Origin: Arenimonas sp.
Lineage (GTDB): Bacteria > Pseudomonadota > Alphaproteobacteria > Rhizobiales > Rhizobiaceae
Direction of reading: 5' to 3'
NCBI GenBank assembly: GCA_019459145.1
Contig: JAIBEK010000014.1
Span: forward strand, 62,001-126,000
Length of the DNA stretch: 64,000 nt
Position 1 is the stretch's first letter, and each line of letters starts with the position of its first letter. The position numbers and the translations under genes are program-made. Below are positions 53,853-62,693 of the stretch, piece after piece. The notes under the pieces are model-generated. The model made no database searches. It was not told the DNA's origin and worked only from the letters and a program-made list of their open reading frames with translations.

Positions 53853-54995
53853 TCAAGCCTCGGCCAGAACCGAGCGCGCGATGATCAGGCGCATGATCTC
53901 GTTCGTCCCTTCCAGGATCTGGTGGACACGCAGGTCGCGGACGATCTTCTCCACACCGTAATCCGCCAGATAGCCGTAGCCACCGTGCAATTGCAGTGCG
54001 CGGTTCGCGACCTCGAAGCCGCTATCGGTCACATGCTTCTTGGCCATGGCGCAAAGCCGCGTCGCCTCCGGCAGTTTAGCGTCCAGCGCGGCGGCGGCCC
54101 GCCACAGGAAGGTGCGCGACACTTCCACATCGGTCGCCATTTCCGCGATGGTAAACTGCAGTGCCTGGAACTCATTCAGCTTGTGGCCGAAGGCCTTGCG
54201 CTCGCCGGTATAGGCGAGCGCCTTTTCCAGGGCCGATTGCGCGCCGCCGAGCGAGCAGGCGGCAATCGAGGTGCGCCCGCCGTCCAGCGCCTCCATGGCC
54301 AGCCTGAAGCCGGCCCCCTCCGGGCCCAGCATCGCATCCGCACGCACGCGAACCCGATCCAGCATCACGGTGCGTGTCGGCTGGGCGTTCCAGCCCATCT
54401 TCCTCTCATTGGCACCGAAAGTGATGCCCTCTGCATCCTTTTCCACTAGAAATGCGGAGACACCCTTCGCACCCGGCCCACCGGTGCGGGCCATCACCAC
54501 GTAGAGGTCCGTCGCCCCGGCGCCGGAAATGAACATCTTCTGGCCGGTAAGCACGTAGTCATCGCCGTCGCGTTCGGCGCGTGTGGTCAGGGCCGCCGCA
54601 TCCGAACCGCAGGACGGTTCGGTCAGGCAATAGGAAGCCAGGATCTCGGCGCTGCAGAGCCGCGGCAGATAGGTCTCTTTCTGTGCCGTGCTGCCATGCT
54701 TGTCGATCATGGTCGCAACCATGTTGTGGATCGAAAGGTAGGCGGAAATGGCGGCGCAACCCTTGGCGAGCGCCTCATAGATGAGCACCGCCTCGAAACG
54801 CCCGAGCCCCGAACCGCCAAATTCTTCCGCGACCATGATGCCGCCGAGACCCAGCGAAGCGGCATTGCGAATGACATCGACAGGGAAGTGCCTGGTCTGA
54901 TCCCATTCGAGCGCATGCGGCGCGATCTCGTCGCTAGCGAAGCTCTCGGCCATGTCACGGATTGCTGTCTGTTCTTCAGTCAGGGTAAAATTCAT
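53853..54995 (-). CDS. Acyl-CoA dehydrogenase, isobutyryl/short-branched-chain type
   Basis: This 380-residue flavoprotein introduces a double bond into an acyl-CoA. The usual catalytic Glu near the C-terminus is in HQILEGTNEIMRLIIAR. FAD-site motifs are YCLTEPSCGSDAAALTTRA and GQKMFISGAGATDLYVV. The sequence resembles isobutyryl-CoA dehydrogenase (ACAD8-like), which would suit valine breakdown beside a leucine operon. The exact chain preference cannot be proved by eye. It is in tandem between the thiolase (9 bp) and SDR genes. Confidence 0.9.
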   Translation of the reverse strand: MNFTLTEEQTAIRDMAESFASDEIAPHALEWDQTRHFPVDVIRNAASLGLGGIMVAEEFGGSGLGRFEAVLIYEALAKGCAAISAYLSIHNMVATMIDKHGSTAQKETYLPRLCSAEILASYCLTEPSCGSDAAALTTRAERDGDDYVLTGQKMFISGAGATDLYVVMARTGGPGAKGVSAFLVEKDAEGITFGANERKMGWNAQPTRTVMLDRVRVRADAMLGPEGAGFRLAMEALDGGRTSIAACSLGGAQSALEKALAYTGERKAFGHKLNEFQALQFTIAEMATDVEVSRTFLWRAAAALDAKLPEATRLCAMAKKHVTDSGFEVANRALQLHGGYGYLADYGVEKIVRDLRVHQILEGTNEIMRLIIARSVLAEA

Positions 54996-55004
54996 CGGTT
55001 CAGC

Positions 55005-56189
55005 TCAATTCATTGTCTCGAAGGCAATTGCGGTCGCTTCACCGCCACCGATACACACACTGGCGACGCCGCGTTTTGCGCCGCGCTCCTGCAATGCGGC
55101 GAGCAGCGTCACCAGAATACGCGCACCCGATGCACCGATCGGATGACCAAGGGCGCAGGCCCCTCCGTTGACGTTCACCTTGTCGGCGGGCAGGTCGAGA
55201 TCGCGCATGGCGGCCATGGCCACCACCGCGAAGGCCTCGTTGATCTCGAAAAGGTCGACGTCACCCGCCGACCATCCGGTGCTCTGGAAGAGTTTCCGCA
55301 TGGCCCCGATCGGTGCCGTCGGGAACAGCCGCGGTTCGTTGGCATAGCTGGCATGGCCGACAATGCGGGCGAGCGGCGAGAGGCCGCGCTTTTCCGCCTC
55401 GTCCTGGCTCATGAGAATGAGGGCTGCCGCCCCGTCGCTGATGGAGGAGGAGTTCGCCGCCGTCACCGTGCCATCCGGCCGGAAGGCCGGTTTCAGATGC
55501 GGGATCTTGTCCGGTCGCGCCTTGCCGGGCTGTTCGTCGGTCGAAACCGTGGTTACGCCGCCCTTTTCCGTCAATGAAACCGTTGCGATCTCGCCGGCAA
55601 AACGTCCTTCGGCAATGGCCGCTTGCGCCCGCGACAGGGATTGCAGTGCATAAGCATCCTGCGCCTCGCGCGTGACCTGGTAGGCCTGCGCGCAATCCTC
55701 GGCAAAGGTGCCCATCAGCCGCCCCTTGTCATAGGCATCCTCCAGCCCGTCGAGGAACATGTGGTCGAGCACGCGGCCATGGCCCATGCGATAGCCGCCA
55801 CGGGCGCGGTCCAGGAGGTAGGGCGCATTCGACATGCTCTCCATGCCGCCGGCGACCGTGATTTGTGCCTGCCCGGCGCGGATGGCGTCATGCGCCATCA
55901 TCACCGTCTTCATGCCCGATCCGCACATCTTGTTGACGGTCGAGGCCGGAATGGACACAGGCATTCCCGCGCCGAGCGCCGCCTGACGGGCCGGCGCCTG
56001 TCCCTGGCCCGCCGTCAGAACGCAGCCCATCAGAACCTCGTCCACCACGGACGCGTCGACGCTTGCCCGCTCCAGTGCGGCCTGAATGGCAACCGCCCCC
56101 AGTTCCGCCGCCGTCTTGCCGCCCAGAACGCCCTGAAAGCCGCCCATCGGCGTACGGGCTGCGCTCACGATGACCACATCATGCCGCAT
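55005..56189 (-). CDS. Acetyl-CoA C-acyltransferase (thiolase)
   Basis: This 394-residue thiolase has the nucleophile Cys in TVNKMCGSGMKTVMMAH (about 88), His in GGACALGHPIGASGARI and the second Cys in VCIGGGEATAIAFE. The residues are of the short-chain biosynthetic/degradative acetoacetyl-CoA type. It may split 2-methylacetoacetyl-CoA or acetoacetyl-CoA arising from the neighbouring branched-chain pathways. ATG at 56189 follows AGGAGGAGAAGAGC. It is the first gene of the eight-gene acyl-CoA/liu run, 134 bp after the ligase-like gene. Confidence 0.92.
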   Translation of the reverse strand: MRHDVVIVSAARTPMGGFQGVLGGKTAAELGAVAIQAALERASVDASVVDEVLMGCVLTAGQGQAPARQAALGAGMPVSIPASTVNKMCGSGMKTVMMAHDAIRAGQAQITVAGGMESMSNAPYLLDRARGGYRMGHGRVLDHMFLDGLEDAYDKGRLMGTFAEDCAQAYQVTREAQDAYALQSLSRAQAAIAEGRFAGEIATVSLTEKGGVTTVSTDEQPGKARPDKIPHLKPAFRPDGTVTAANSSSISDGAAALILMSQDEAEKRGLSPLARIVGHASYANEPRLFPTAPIGAMRKLFQSTGWSAGDVDLFEINEAFAVVAMAAMRDLDLPADKVNVNGGACALGHPIGASGARILVTLLAALQERGAKRGVASVCIGGGEATAIAFETMN

Positions 56190-56323
56190 GCTCTTCTCCT
56201 CCTGCCATCCGCATCACGATCCCGATGCCCAAACTCTCAGCCACAGATTTGTACGCCCTGCCGCGGAAAAGAACAGGGCCGTGGCAAAGCGCCGCTACCC
56301 GGACAGGCGTGGCTCCGCCGCAC

Positions 56324-57493
56324 CTATTCATAGCTGCGGCGATCCTCGATGACCTTTCCATCATTCGGCAATGCGCCGGGCGGCAGCAATTCCACATGAG
56401 CCCGCATCTTCAGCGTCGCGACGATACTGGGCTCATAAAGCGCCGGATTGGTGGCCCGCGTCTCGATCTGCACCGTCATAACGTCCATTTCACCTTCACG
56501 GCTGGCGACCACGCGCGCGCGGGCGATTTCGTCATGGCGCGCCACCAGTTGGGCCACCTGCTCCGGTCGCACGAACATGCCCTTGATCTTCGTGGTCTGG
56601 TCGGCACGGCCCATCCAGCCCTTGATGCGACGGTTGCTGCGCCCGCAGGGGCTTGTGCCGGGCAGGATGGCCGAGAGATCACCCGTTGCAAAACGGATGA
56701 GCGGGTAATCCGGATTGAGCGAGGTGACCACCACCTCGCCAACCTCGCCATCCGGCACCGGACGGTCGGAGCCCGGGCGCACGATCTCGACGATCACGCC
56801 CTCGTCCATGATCAGCCCCTCCATGGCGGGCGATTCATAGGCGATATTGCCGAGATCGGCCGTGGCATAGACCTGCAGGCAGCTGATGCCGCGATCGATG
56901 TAGTATTGCCGCAGGCTGGGGAACAGCGCGCCGCCGGACACCGCCGCGCGGCTGATCTTCAGACGCTCGCCAAGTTCCTCCGCCTTTTCCAGGATGACCT
57001 TCAGGTAGTCGGGCGTTCCGGCATAGACCGTCGTGCCGATGTCGGCGGCAGCGCGGACCTGCAGGTCCGTCTGCCCAGTGCCGGCGGGCAGGATTGCAGC
57101 CCCCACCGCCCGCGCCCCGTTTTCGAAGATCATGCCGGCCGGCGTCAGGTGATAGCCGAAGCAGTTATGCACGATATCTCCGCGACCGACGCCGAGCGCA
57201 TGCAGGAAGCGGCCCATGCGCCACCAGTCATGGCTGACGCCGCCTGGCTCGTAAATCGGTCCCGGCGACTGGAAATAGTGGACGATATCGCCAACCGGCA
57301 GGCCGCCGAAGGGAGGCTTCACCTTCTGCCGCTCGGACAGTTCCGCCTTGCGCAAGACCGGCAGCGAGGCGAGGGCCGACAGGGCGTCCAACGGGTTCTG
57401 GCCCTGTCGCTGGAGCAAGTCGTTGAGGAGCTTCAGCTGGCCGGTCTCACGCTCGTCCTGCGAACGGGTTTCGAGGGTGTCAAAATGGCTCAT
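56324..57493 (-). CDS. Phenylacetate-CoA ligase-like protein with atypical P-loop
   Basis: This 389-residue protein is of the PaaK-type adenylate-forming family but shorter than PaaK (about 435). Family segments include GYHLTPAGMIFENGARAVGA, GTPDYLKVILEKAEELGERL, EVGEVVVTSLNPDYPLIRFATGDLS and the C-terminal GRADQTTKIKGMFVRPEQV (given in pieces). The usual SSGTTGKP phosphate loop is replaced by SPGPIYEPGG (76-85), so normal ATP use is uncertain. It starts 25 bp after livF and belongs to the transporter operon. It may activate or bind the aryl or acyl acid imported by that system. Confidence 0.82.
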   Translation of the reverse strand: MSHFDTLETRSQDERETGQLKLLNDLLQRQGQNPLDALSALASLPVLRKAELSERQKVKPPFGGLPVGDIVHYFQSPGPIYEPGGVSHDWWRMGRFLHALGVGRGDIVHNCFGYHLTPAGMIFENGARAVGAAILPAGTGQTDLQVRAAADIGTTVYAGTPDYLKVILEKAEELGERLKISRAAVSGGALFPSLRQYYIDRGISCLQVYATADLGNIAYESPAMEGLIMDEGVIVEIVRPGSDRPVPDGEVGEVVVTSLNPDYPLIRFATGDLSAILPGTSPCGRSNRRIKGWMGRADQTTKIKGMFVRPEQVAQLVARHDEIARARVVASREGEMDVMTVQIETRATNPALYEPSIVATLKMRAHVELLPPGALPNDGKVIEDRRSYE

Positions 57494-57518
57494 GATGTAT
57501 ATCCTTGCCTTGCCGTCC

Positions 57519-58343
<825 letters not shown>

Positions 58344-58370
58344 GAATGTCGTCCCGGCGTGTGGGTTCGA

Positions 58371-58397
58371 GCTGCCCCGGCAGGAAACCGGGGCAGC
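58371..58397 (-). promoter_or_regulatory. Perfect 10-bp hairpin between binding-protein gene and livF
   Basis: GCTGCCCCGG (58371-58380) and CCGGGGCAGC (58388-58397) flank a 7-nt loop, starting 7 bp past the stop of the binding-protein gene. It is the fourth binding-protein gene in the window with such a hairpin behind it. Confidence 0.6.
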
Positions 58398-58404
58398 CTG
58401 AGGC

Positions 58405-59691
58405 TTAGTTGCAGCGTTCCGCGATCTTGTTTTCCGCCGCATAGGCTGCGGAATCATCCATCACCAACGGCGTCAGCACATCGTCATCAGGCGCGATGAA
58501 ATCGGTGATCAGGCTCCATTTCTTGGTGGAAGGATCCCATTGCTGGACGAGCGCAGCACCCGGTCCACCATGATCCGCGCAGGAAGCCTTGAACGGCTGG
58601 CCGAATTTCGGCAGGCCGAGCTCGACCATGCGCGCCTCGGTGATCTCCAGTTCCTCAAAGCCGTTGCGCAAATCGGAGGCCGTGATCGCCGACTTGCCGG
58701 TGATCTGCTGAGCCTTGCGGATGGCTTCCGAAATGACCAGCGCGGCATACATGCCGCGGGAATAGAGAACCGAGCCGACCTGATCGCCCGCGCCGCTCGC
58801 CTTGCCGGCATCGATCACATATTTCTTGAGATCGCCGTAAACCGGGTAATCCATACCGGTTCCATGCATCGCCAGCGACTTGTAGCCCTTGGCGCCCATG
58901 CCGGCCGGCATGACGTCGTGCTCGGCACCGGACCACCACACGCCGATGAAATTCTCCATCGGATAGTTGATGTTGGACGCCTCCTGGATGGCCACGGCGT
59001 TCATTACGCCCCAGCCCCACATCAACACGTAATCCGGCTTTTCACGACGGATCTGCAGCCACTGGCTCTTCTGCTCCTGGCCGGGGTGATCGACCGGGAT
59101 CTGCAACAGATCATAGCCGTGCTTCTTGGAAAGCTCGGTCAGCGTGCGGATCGGCTCCTTGCCATAGGCCGAATTGTGGTAAAGCAACGCGACTTTCTTG
59201 CCCTTCAGGTCTCCGCCGTTCTGATCGAGCAGGTAGCGGATGGCGACGCTTGCCGCATCCCAGTAATTGGCGGGGTAGTTGAACACCCATTCGAACACCT
59301 TGCCGTTGGCGGCCGACGTGCGACCATAACCGGGCGTGTAGAGCGGAATGCCGTCGGCCGCGGTCTTGGGGATCAGCTGATAGGTGATGCCGGTCGACAG
59401 CGGATTATAGACGAGTGCGCCATTGCCCTTGGTCGCCTCATAGCACTCGACGCCTTTTTCCGTGTTGTAGGCTGTCTCGCATTCCGGGACGGCAACCTTC
59501 TCTCCGCCGATTCCGCCATCGCGCTCGTTGAGAAGCGTGAAGTAGTCGTTGAAGCCATCGGCATAAGGGATGCCGCCGGGCGCATAGGGGCCGGTTCGAT
59601 AGGACAGGTTCGGCACGATCAGATCGGCAGAGGCCGGCATGCTGGTCATCAGCATGGTCGCCGCCGCAAAGGCTGCAAGCGTCTTCTTCAT
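58405..59691 (-). CDS. Liv-type ABC transporter, periplasmic binding protein
   Basis: This 428-residue type I binding protein has a signal peptide (MKKTLAAFAAATMLMTSMPA, cut after SA). It resembles the Peripla_BP_6 proteins of HAAT transporters, with ANYWDAASVAIRYLLDQNGG, KGKKVALLYHNSAYGKEPIR and MWGWGVMNAVAIQEASNI. It is longer than LivK (about 370) and falls with binding proteins found beside AMP-dependent ligases, where aromatic or aliphatic acids rather than amino acids are probable ligands. The start at 59691 follows GGGAGGAAATGAG. Confidence 0.88.
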   Translation of the reverse strand: MKKTLAAFAAATMLMTSMPASADLIVPNLSYRTGPYAPGGIPYADGFNDYFTLLNERDGGIGGEKVAVPECETAYNTEKGVECYEATKGNGALVYNPLSTGITYQLIPKTAADGIPLYTPGYGRTSAANGKVFEWVFNYPANYWDAASVAIRYLLDQNGGDLKGKKVALLYHNSAYGKEPIRTLTELSKKHGYDLLQIPVDHPGQEQKSQWLQIRREKPDYVLMWGWGVMNAVAIQEASNINYPMENFIGVWWSGAEHDVMPAGMGAKGYKSLAMHGTGMDYPVYGDLKKYVIDAGKASGAGDQVGSVLYSRGMYAALVISEAIRKAQQITGKSAITASDLRNGFEELEITEARMVELGLPKFGQPFKASCADHGGPGAALVQQWDPSTKKWSLITDFIAPDDDVLTPLVMDDSAAYAAENKIAERCN

Positions 59692-59768
59692 CTCATTTCC
59701 TCCCAACAAAGATGACTTCACTTCAGGACCGCAGCTCCTCCGCCGCGGCATTCACACTTGGCCCGCCG

Positions 59769-60845
59769 TCAGTGCGGGAAGGGCCACAGGCGCAGTTTCT
59801 CCTTGGCGACCCGCCACAGCTGGTTCAGCCCATGCGGTTCGGCAATCAGGAAGACGATGATCAGGCCGCCGACGATGATCAGTTCGAGATGGGCGGCCAG
59901 GTCCGTCGCCCAGCCGAACTGGCCGACGAACACATTCTTGAGAAGCACCGGCAGCAGAACCAGGAAGGCCGCACCGGCAAAGCTGCCGAAGATCGAGCCC
60001 AGCCCGCCGATGATGATCATGAACAGCACGAGGAAGCTCTTCTGGATGCCGAAAGCCTCACCCACTTCGACGGCGCCGAGATAGACCGAGAAGAACAGGG
60101 CGCCGGCGATGCCGATGTAGAAGGACGACACGGCGAAGGCGGTCAGCTTGGCGGTCAGCGGGTTCACCCCGATGATTTCGGCGGCAATGTCCATGTCGCG
60201 GATCGCCATCCAGCGACGGCCCACGGAACCGCGCGTCAGGTTGCGCGCCAGCCAGGCCAGGGCGAACAGGATAACGAGGCAGAACATGTACTTGGCCCAG
60301 GCCGGCGTGTTGGCGCCTGTCACCGCGATGCCGAACAGGGTGCGTTCCGGCGCGGTAATCTGGCCGGAGGCCGAATAGTTGTAGAACCACGGAACCTTGT
60401 TGAAGAGCCACACCAGGAAGAACTGTGCGGCGAGCGTTGCAACCGCAAGGTAGAAACCCTTGATCCGCAAACTGGGCAGGCCGAACAGCACGCCGACCGC
60501 AGCCGTGACGAAGCCTGCCAGCACCACATTGACGATGATCGGCATGTCGGGCATGGCCGTCATCAGCTTGTAGCAAGCATAGGCGCCAACGGCCATGAAC
60601 CCGCCCGTGCCAAGGCTGACCTGGCCGCAATAGCCGGTCAGTATGTTGAGGCCGATCGCGGCGATCGCGTAGATCAGGAACGGCACGAAGACGGCATTTG
60701 CCCAATAGTCGTTGATGAGGAAGGGGATCACGCCGAAGGCGATCGCCACCACGAGATAATAGCGGATGCGGTCGAACTTGATCGGAAAGGTCTGGCTATC
60801 CGCCACATAGCTGGTCTTGAAATCACCGGCTTCACGATACAGCAT
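59769..60845 (-). CDS. livM: Liv-type ABC transporter permease 2
   Basis: This 358-residue permease has about ten helices, including YYLVVAIAFGVIPFLIN and FLIYAIAAIGLNILTGYCGQ. The LivM motif GQVSLGTGGFMAVGAYACY and the coupling region RGSVGRRWMAIRDMDIAAEI are present. The start at 60845 (MLYREAGDFKTSY) is 4 bp after the livH stop, so the two permeases are coupled. The downstream gene is the binding protein. Confidence 0.9.
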   Translation of the reverse strand: MLYREAGDFKTSYVADSQTFPIKFDRIRYYLVVAIAFGVIPFLINDYWANAVFVPFLIYAIAAIGLNILTGYCGQVSLGTGGFMAVGAYACYKLMTAMPDMPIIVNVVLAGFVTAAVGVLFGLPSLRIKGFYLAVATLAAQFFLVWLFNKVPWFYNYSASGQITAPERTLFGIAVTGANTPAWAKYMFCLVILFALAWLARNLTRGSVGRRWMAIRDMDIAAEIIGVNPLTAKLTAFAVSSFYIGIAGALFFSVYLGAVEVGEAFGIQKSFLVLFMIIIGGLGSIFGSFAGAAFLVLLPVLLKNVFVGQFGWATDLAAHLELIIVGGLIIVFLIAEPHGLNQLWRVAKEKLRLWPFPH

Positions 60846-60849
60846 GAGT

Positions 60850-61836
60850 TCACACCCTTTCGATGATGCGTTCGCCGAACAGGCCCTGCGGCCGGAAGAC
60901 GAGGAAGGCGAGCGCCAGCACATAGGCGAACCAGTTTTCGGTGGCGCCGCCGACCAGCGGGCCGACGAAGAACTCGAACAGCTTTTCGCCCATGCCGATG
61001 ATGAGGCCGCCGACGATGGCGCCGGGAATGGAGGTGAAACCGCCGAGCATCAGGACCGGGAGGGCCTTCAGCGCAATCAGCGACAGGCTGAACTGAACCC
61101 CTGATTTCGAGCCCCACATGATGCCGGCGACAAGCGCCACGACGCCGGCAATTGACCAGACGAGCACCCAGATGAAGCGGAGCGAAATGCCGACCGAGAG
61201 CGCTGCCTGATGATCGTCGGCGACCGCGCGCAAGGCCCGCCCCTGCTTGGAATATTGTGAAAAGACAGTCAGGGTCAGGACGAGCAGGGCCGCCACCACC
61301 GCTGCCACGATATCCAGCCGGTCGATGAAGAAACCATAGCCGAACCAGGCGTTTGTGGTGCTTTCTATGCTCTCGCTGACACCCTTGGGCAGGCCGACAT
61401 CGAGCCGCTTGATGTCGGAGCCCCACATCACGTCGCCGAGCCCCTCCAGGAAATAGGCAAGGCCGATCGTTGCCATGAACAGGATGATGGGTTCCTGGTT
61501 GACCAGATGCTTGAGGATGAAGCGCTCGACCAGCACGGCGAGCAGGGTCATCACCGCCACGGTGATCAGGATTGCCGCAACGGCCGGCACGGTAAAACCG
61601 AAATGGTGGAAGTTCGTGCCGAAGATCGCGTTGATCAGATGCGCGAAAGGCACCTGTCCTTCCATGACGCCGACCAGCGTCAGGGCGGCGAACAGGGCCA
61701 GAACCCCTTGCGCATAGTTGAAGATGCCGCTGGCCTTGAAGATCAGCACGAAGCCGAGCGCCACGAGGGCGTACATGACGCCTGCCATCAGCCCGTTCAG
61801 CATGACTTCAAGGGCGAAGAAAACCGTATCAGGCAT
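60850..61836 (-). CDS. livH: Liv-type ABC transporter permease 1
   Basis: This 328-residue permease has about eight helices. LivH landmarks are GLMAGVMYALVALGFVLIFK, SGIFNYAQGVLALFAA, RALRAVADDHQAALSVGI (coupling loop) and the helix VLMLGGFTSIPGAIVGGLII. The start at 61836 (MPDTVFFALEVM) is chosen over 61854 because GGGAGTGTGG is correctly spaced before it. It lies between livG and livM. Confidence 0.9.
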   Translation of the reverse strand: MPDTVFFALEVMLNGLMAGVMYALVALGFVLIFKASGIFNYAQGVLALFAALTLVGVMEGQVPFAHLINAIFGTNFHHFGFTVPAVAAILITVAVMTLLAVLVERFILKHLVNQEPIILFMATIGLAYFLEGLGDVMWGSDIKRLDVGLPKGVSESIESTTNAWFGYGFFIDRLDIVAAVVAALLVLTLTVFSQYSKQGRALRAVADDHQAALSVGISLRFIWVLVWSIAGVVALVAGIMWGSKSGVQFSLSLIALKALPVLMLGGFTSIPGAIVGGLIIGMGEKLFEFFVGPLVGGATENWFAYVLALAFLVFRPQGLFGERIIERV

Positions 61837-61865
61837 GATGCCACACTCCCGCATCGTGAGCCGAG

Positions 61866-62693
61866 CTATTCATGAGAGACCCCCAGATAGGCGTCGATGA
61901 CGGACTGGTTGTTGCGCACCTCATCCGGTGTGCCGTCACCGATCTTCTTGCCGTAATCCATCACGACGACCCGATCGGAGAGGTCCATGACGACGCCCAT
62001 ATCGTGTTCGATGAGCGCAATCGTCGTGCCGAACTCGTCGTTCACGTCGAGAATGAAGCGACACATGTCCTCCTTCTCTTCGACATTCATGCCGGCCATC
62101 GGCTCATCGAGCAGCAGGAGTTTGGGCTCGGCGGCCAGCGCGCGGGCCAGTTCCACCCGCTTCTTCAAGCCATAGGGCAGGCGCCCGACCGGGGTCTTCC
62201 TTATTGCCTGGATTTCCAGGAAATCGATGATCTTCTCGACCTTTGCGCGGTGCTCAGTCTCCTCGCGCTGCGCGGCGCCCCACCAGAGCGCCTGCTGGAA
62301 AAGGCCGCTCTTCATCAGCGTCAGGCGGCCTGTCATGATATTATCGAGCACGCTCATGCCGTCGAACAGCGCGATATTCTGGAAGGTGCGGGCAATGCCC
62401 TGGCGCGCCACGTCGAAGGGCTTCATCTGGGGCCGGCGCGCGCCGCGAAACCAGACCTCGCCCTCCTGCGGCACGTAGAAGCCGGAGATGACGTTGAGCA
62501 TGGAGGACTTGCCGGCGCCATTGGGGCCGATGATCGAGCGGATCTCGCCTTCGCGTATGTCGAAGCTGATATCGGTGATGGCCTTCACCCCGCCAAAGCG
62601 CAGGGTGATGTTCTTCATCTCCATCAGCACGCCGCCGATCTTCCGGCCATCTGCGGTCGTGGTGTAATCCGTGAACGGTGTCTGCGCGTTCAT
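61866..62693 (-). CDS. livG: Liv-type ABC transporter ATPase
   Basis: This 275-residue ATPase has Walker A SIIGPNGAGKSSMLNVISG, signature region PYGLKKRVELARALA and Walker B LLLLDEPMAGMN followed by EKEDMCRFI. The signature reads YGLKKR rather than SYGQQR or LSGGQ, a frequent variant in LivG-type ATPases linked to acyl-CoA ligases. ATG overlaps the ligase stop by 4 bp, which ties transporter and ligase into one operon. Confidence 0.92.
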   Translation of the reverse strand: MNAQTPFTDYTTTADGRKIGGVLMEMKNITLRFGGVKAITDISFDIREGEIRSIIGPNGAGKSSMLNVISGFYVPQEGEVWFRGARRPQMKPFDVARQGIARTFQNIALFDGMSVLDNIMTGRLTLMKSGLFQQALWWGAAQREETEHRAKVEKIIDFLEIQAIRKTPVGRLPYGLKKRVELARALAAEPKLLLLDEPMAGMNVEEKEDMCRFILDVNDEFGTTIALIEHDMGVVMDLSDRVVVMDYGKKIGDGTPDEVRNNQSVIDAYLGVSHE

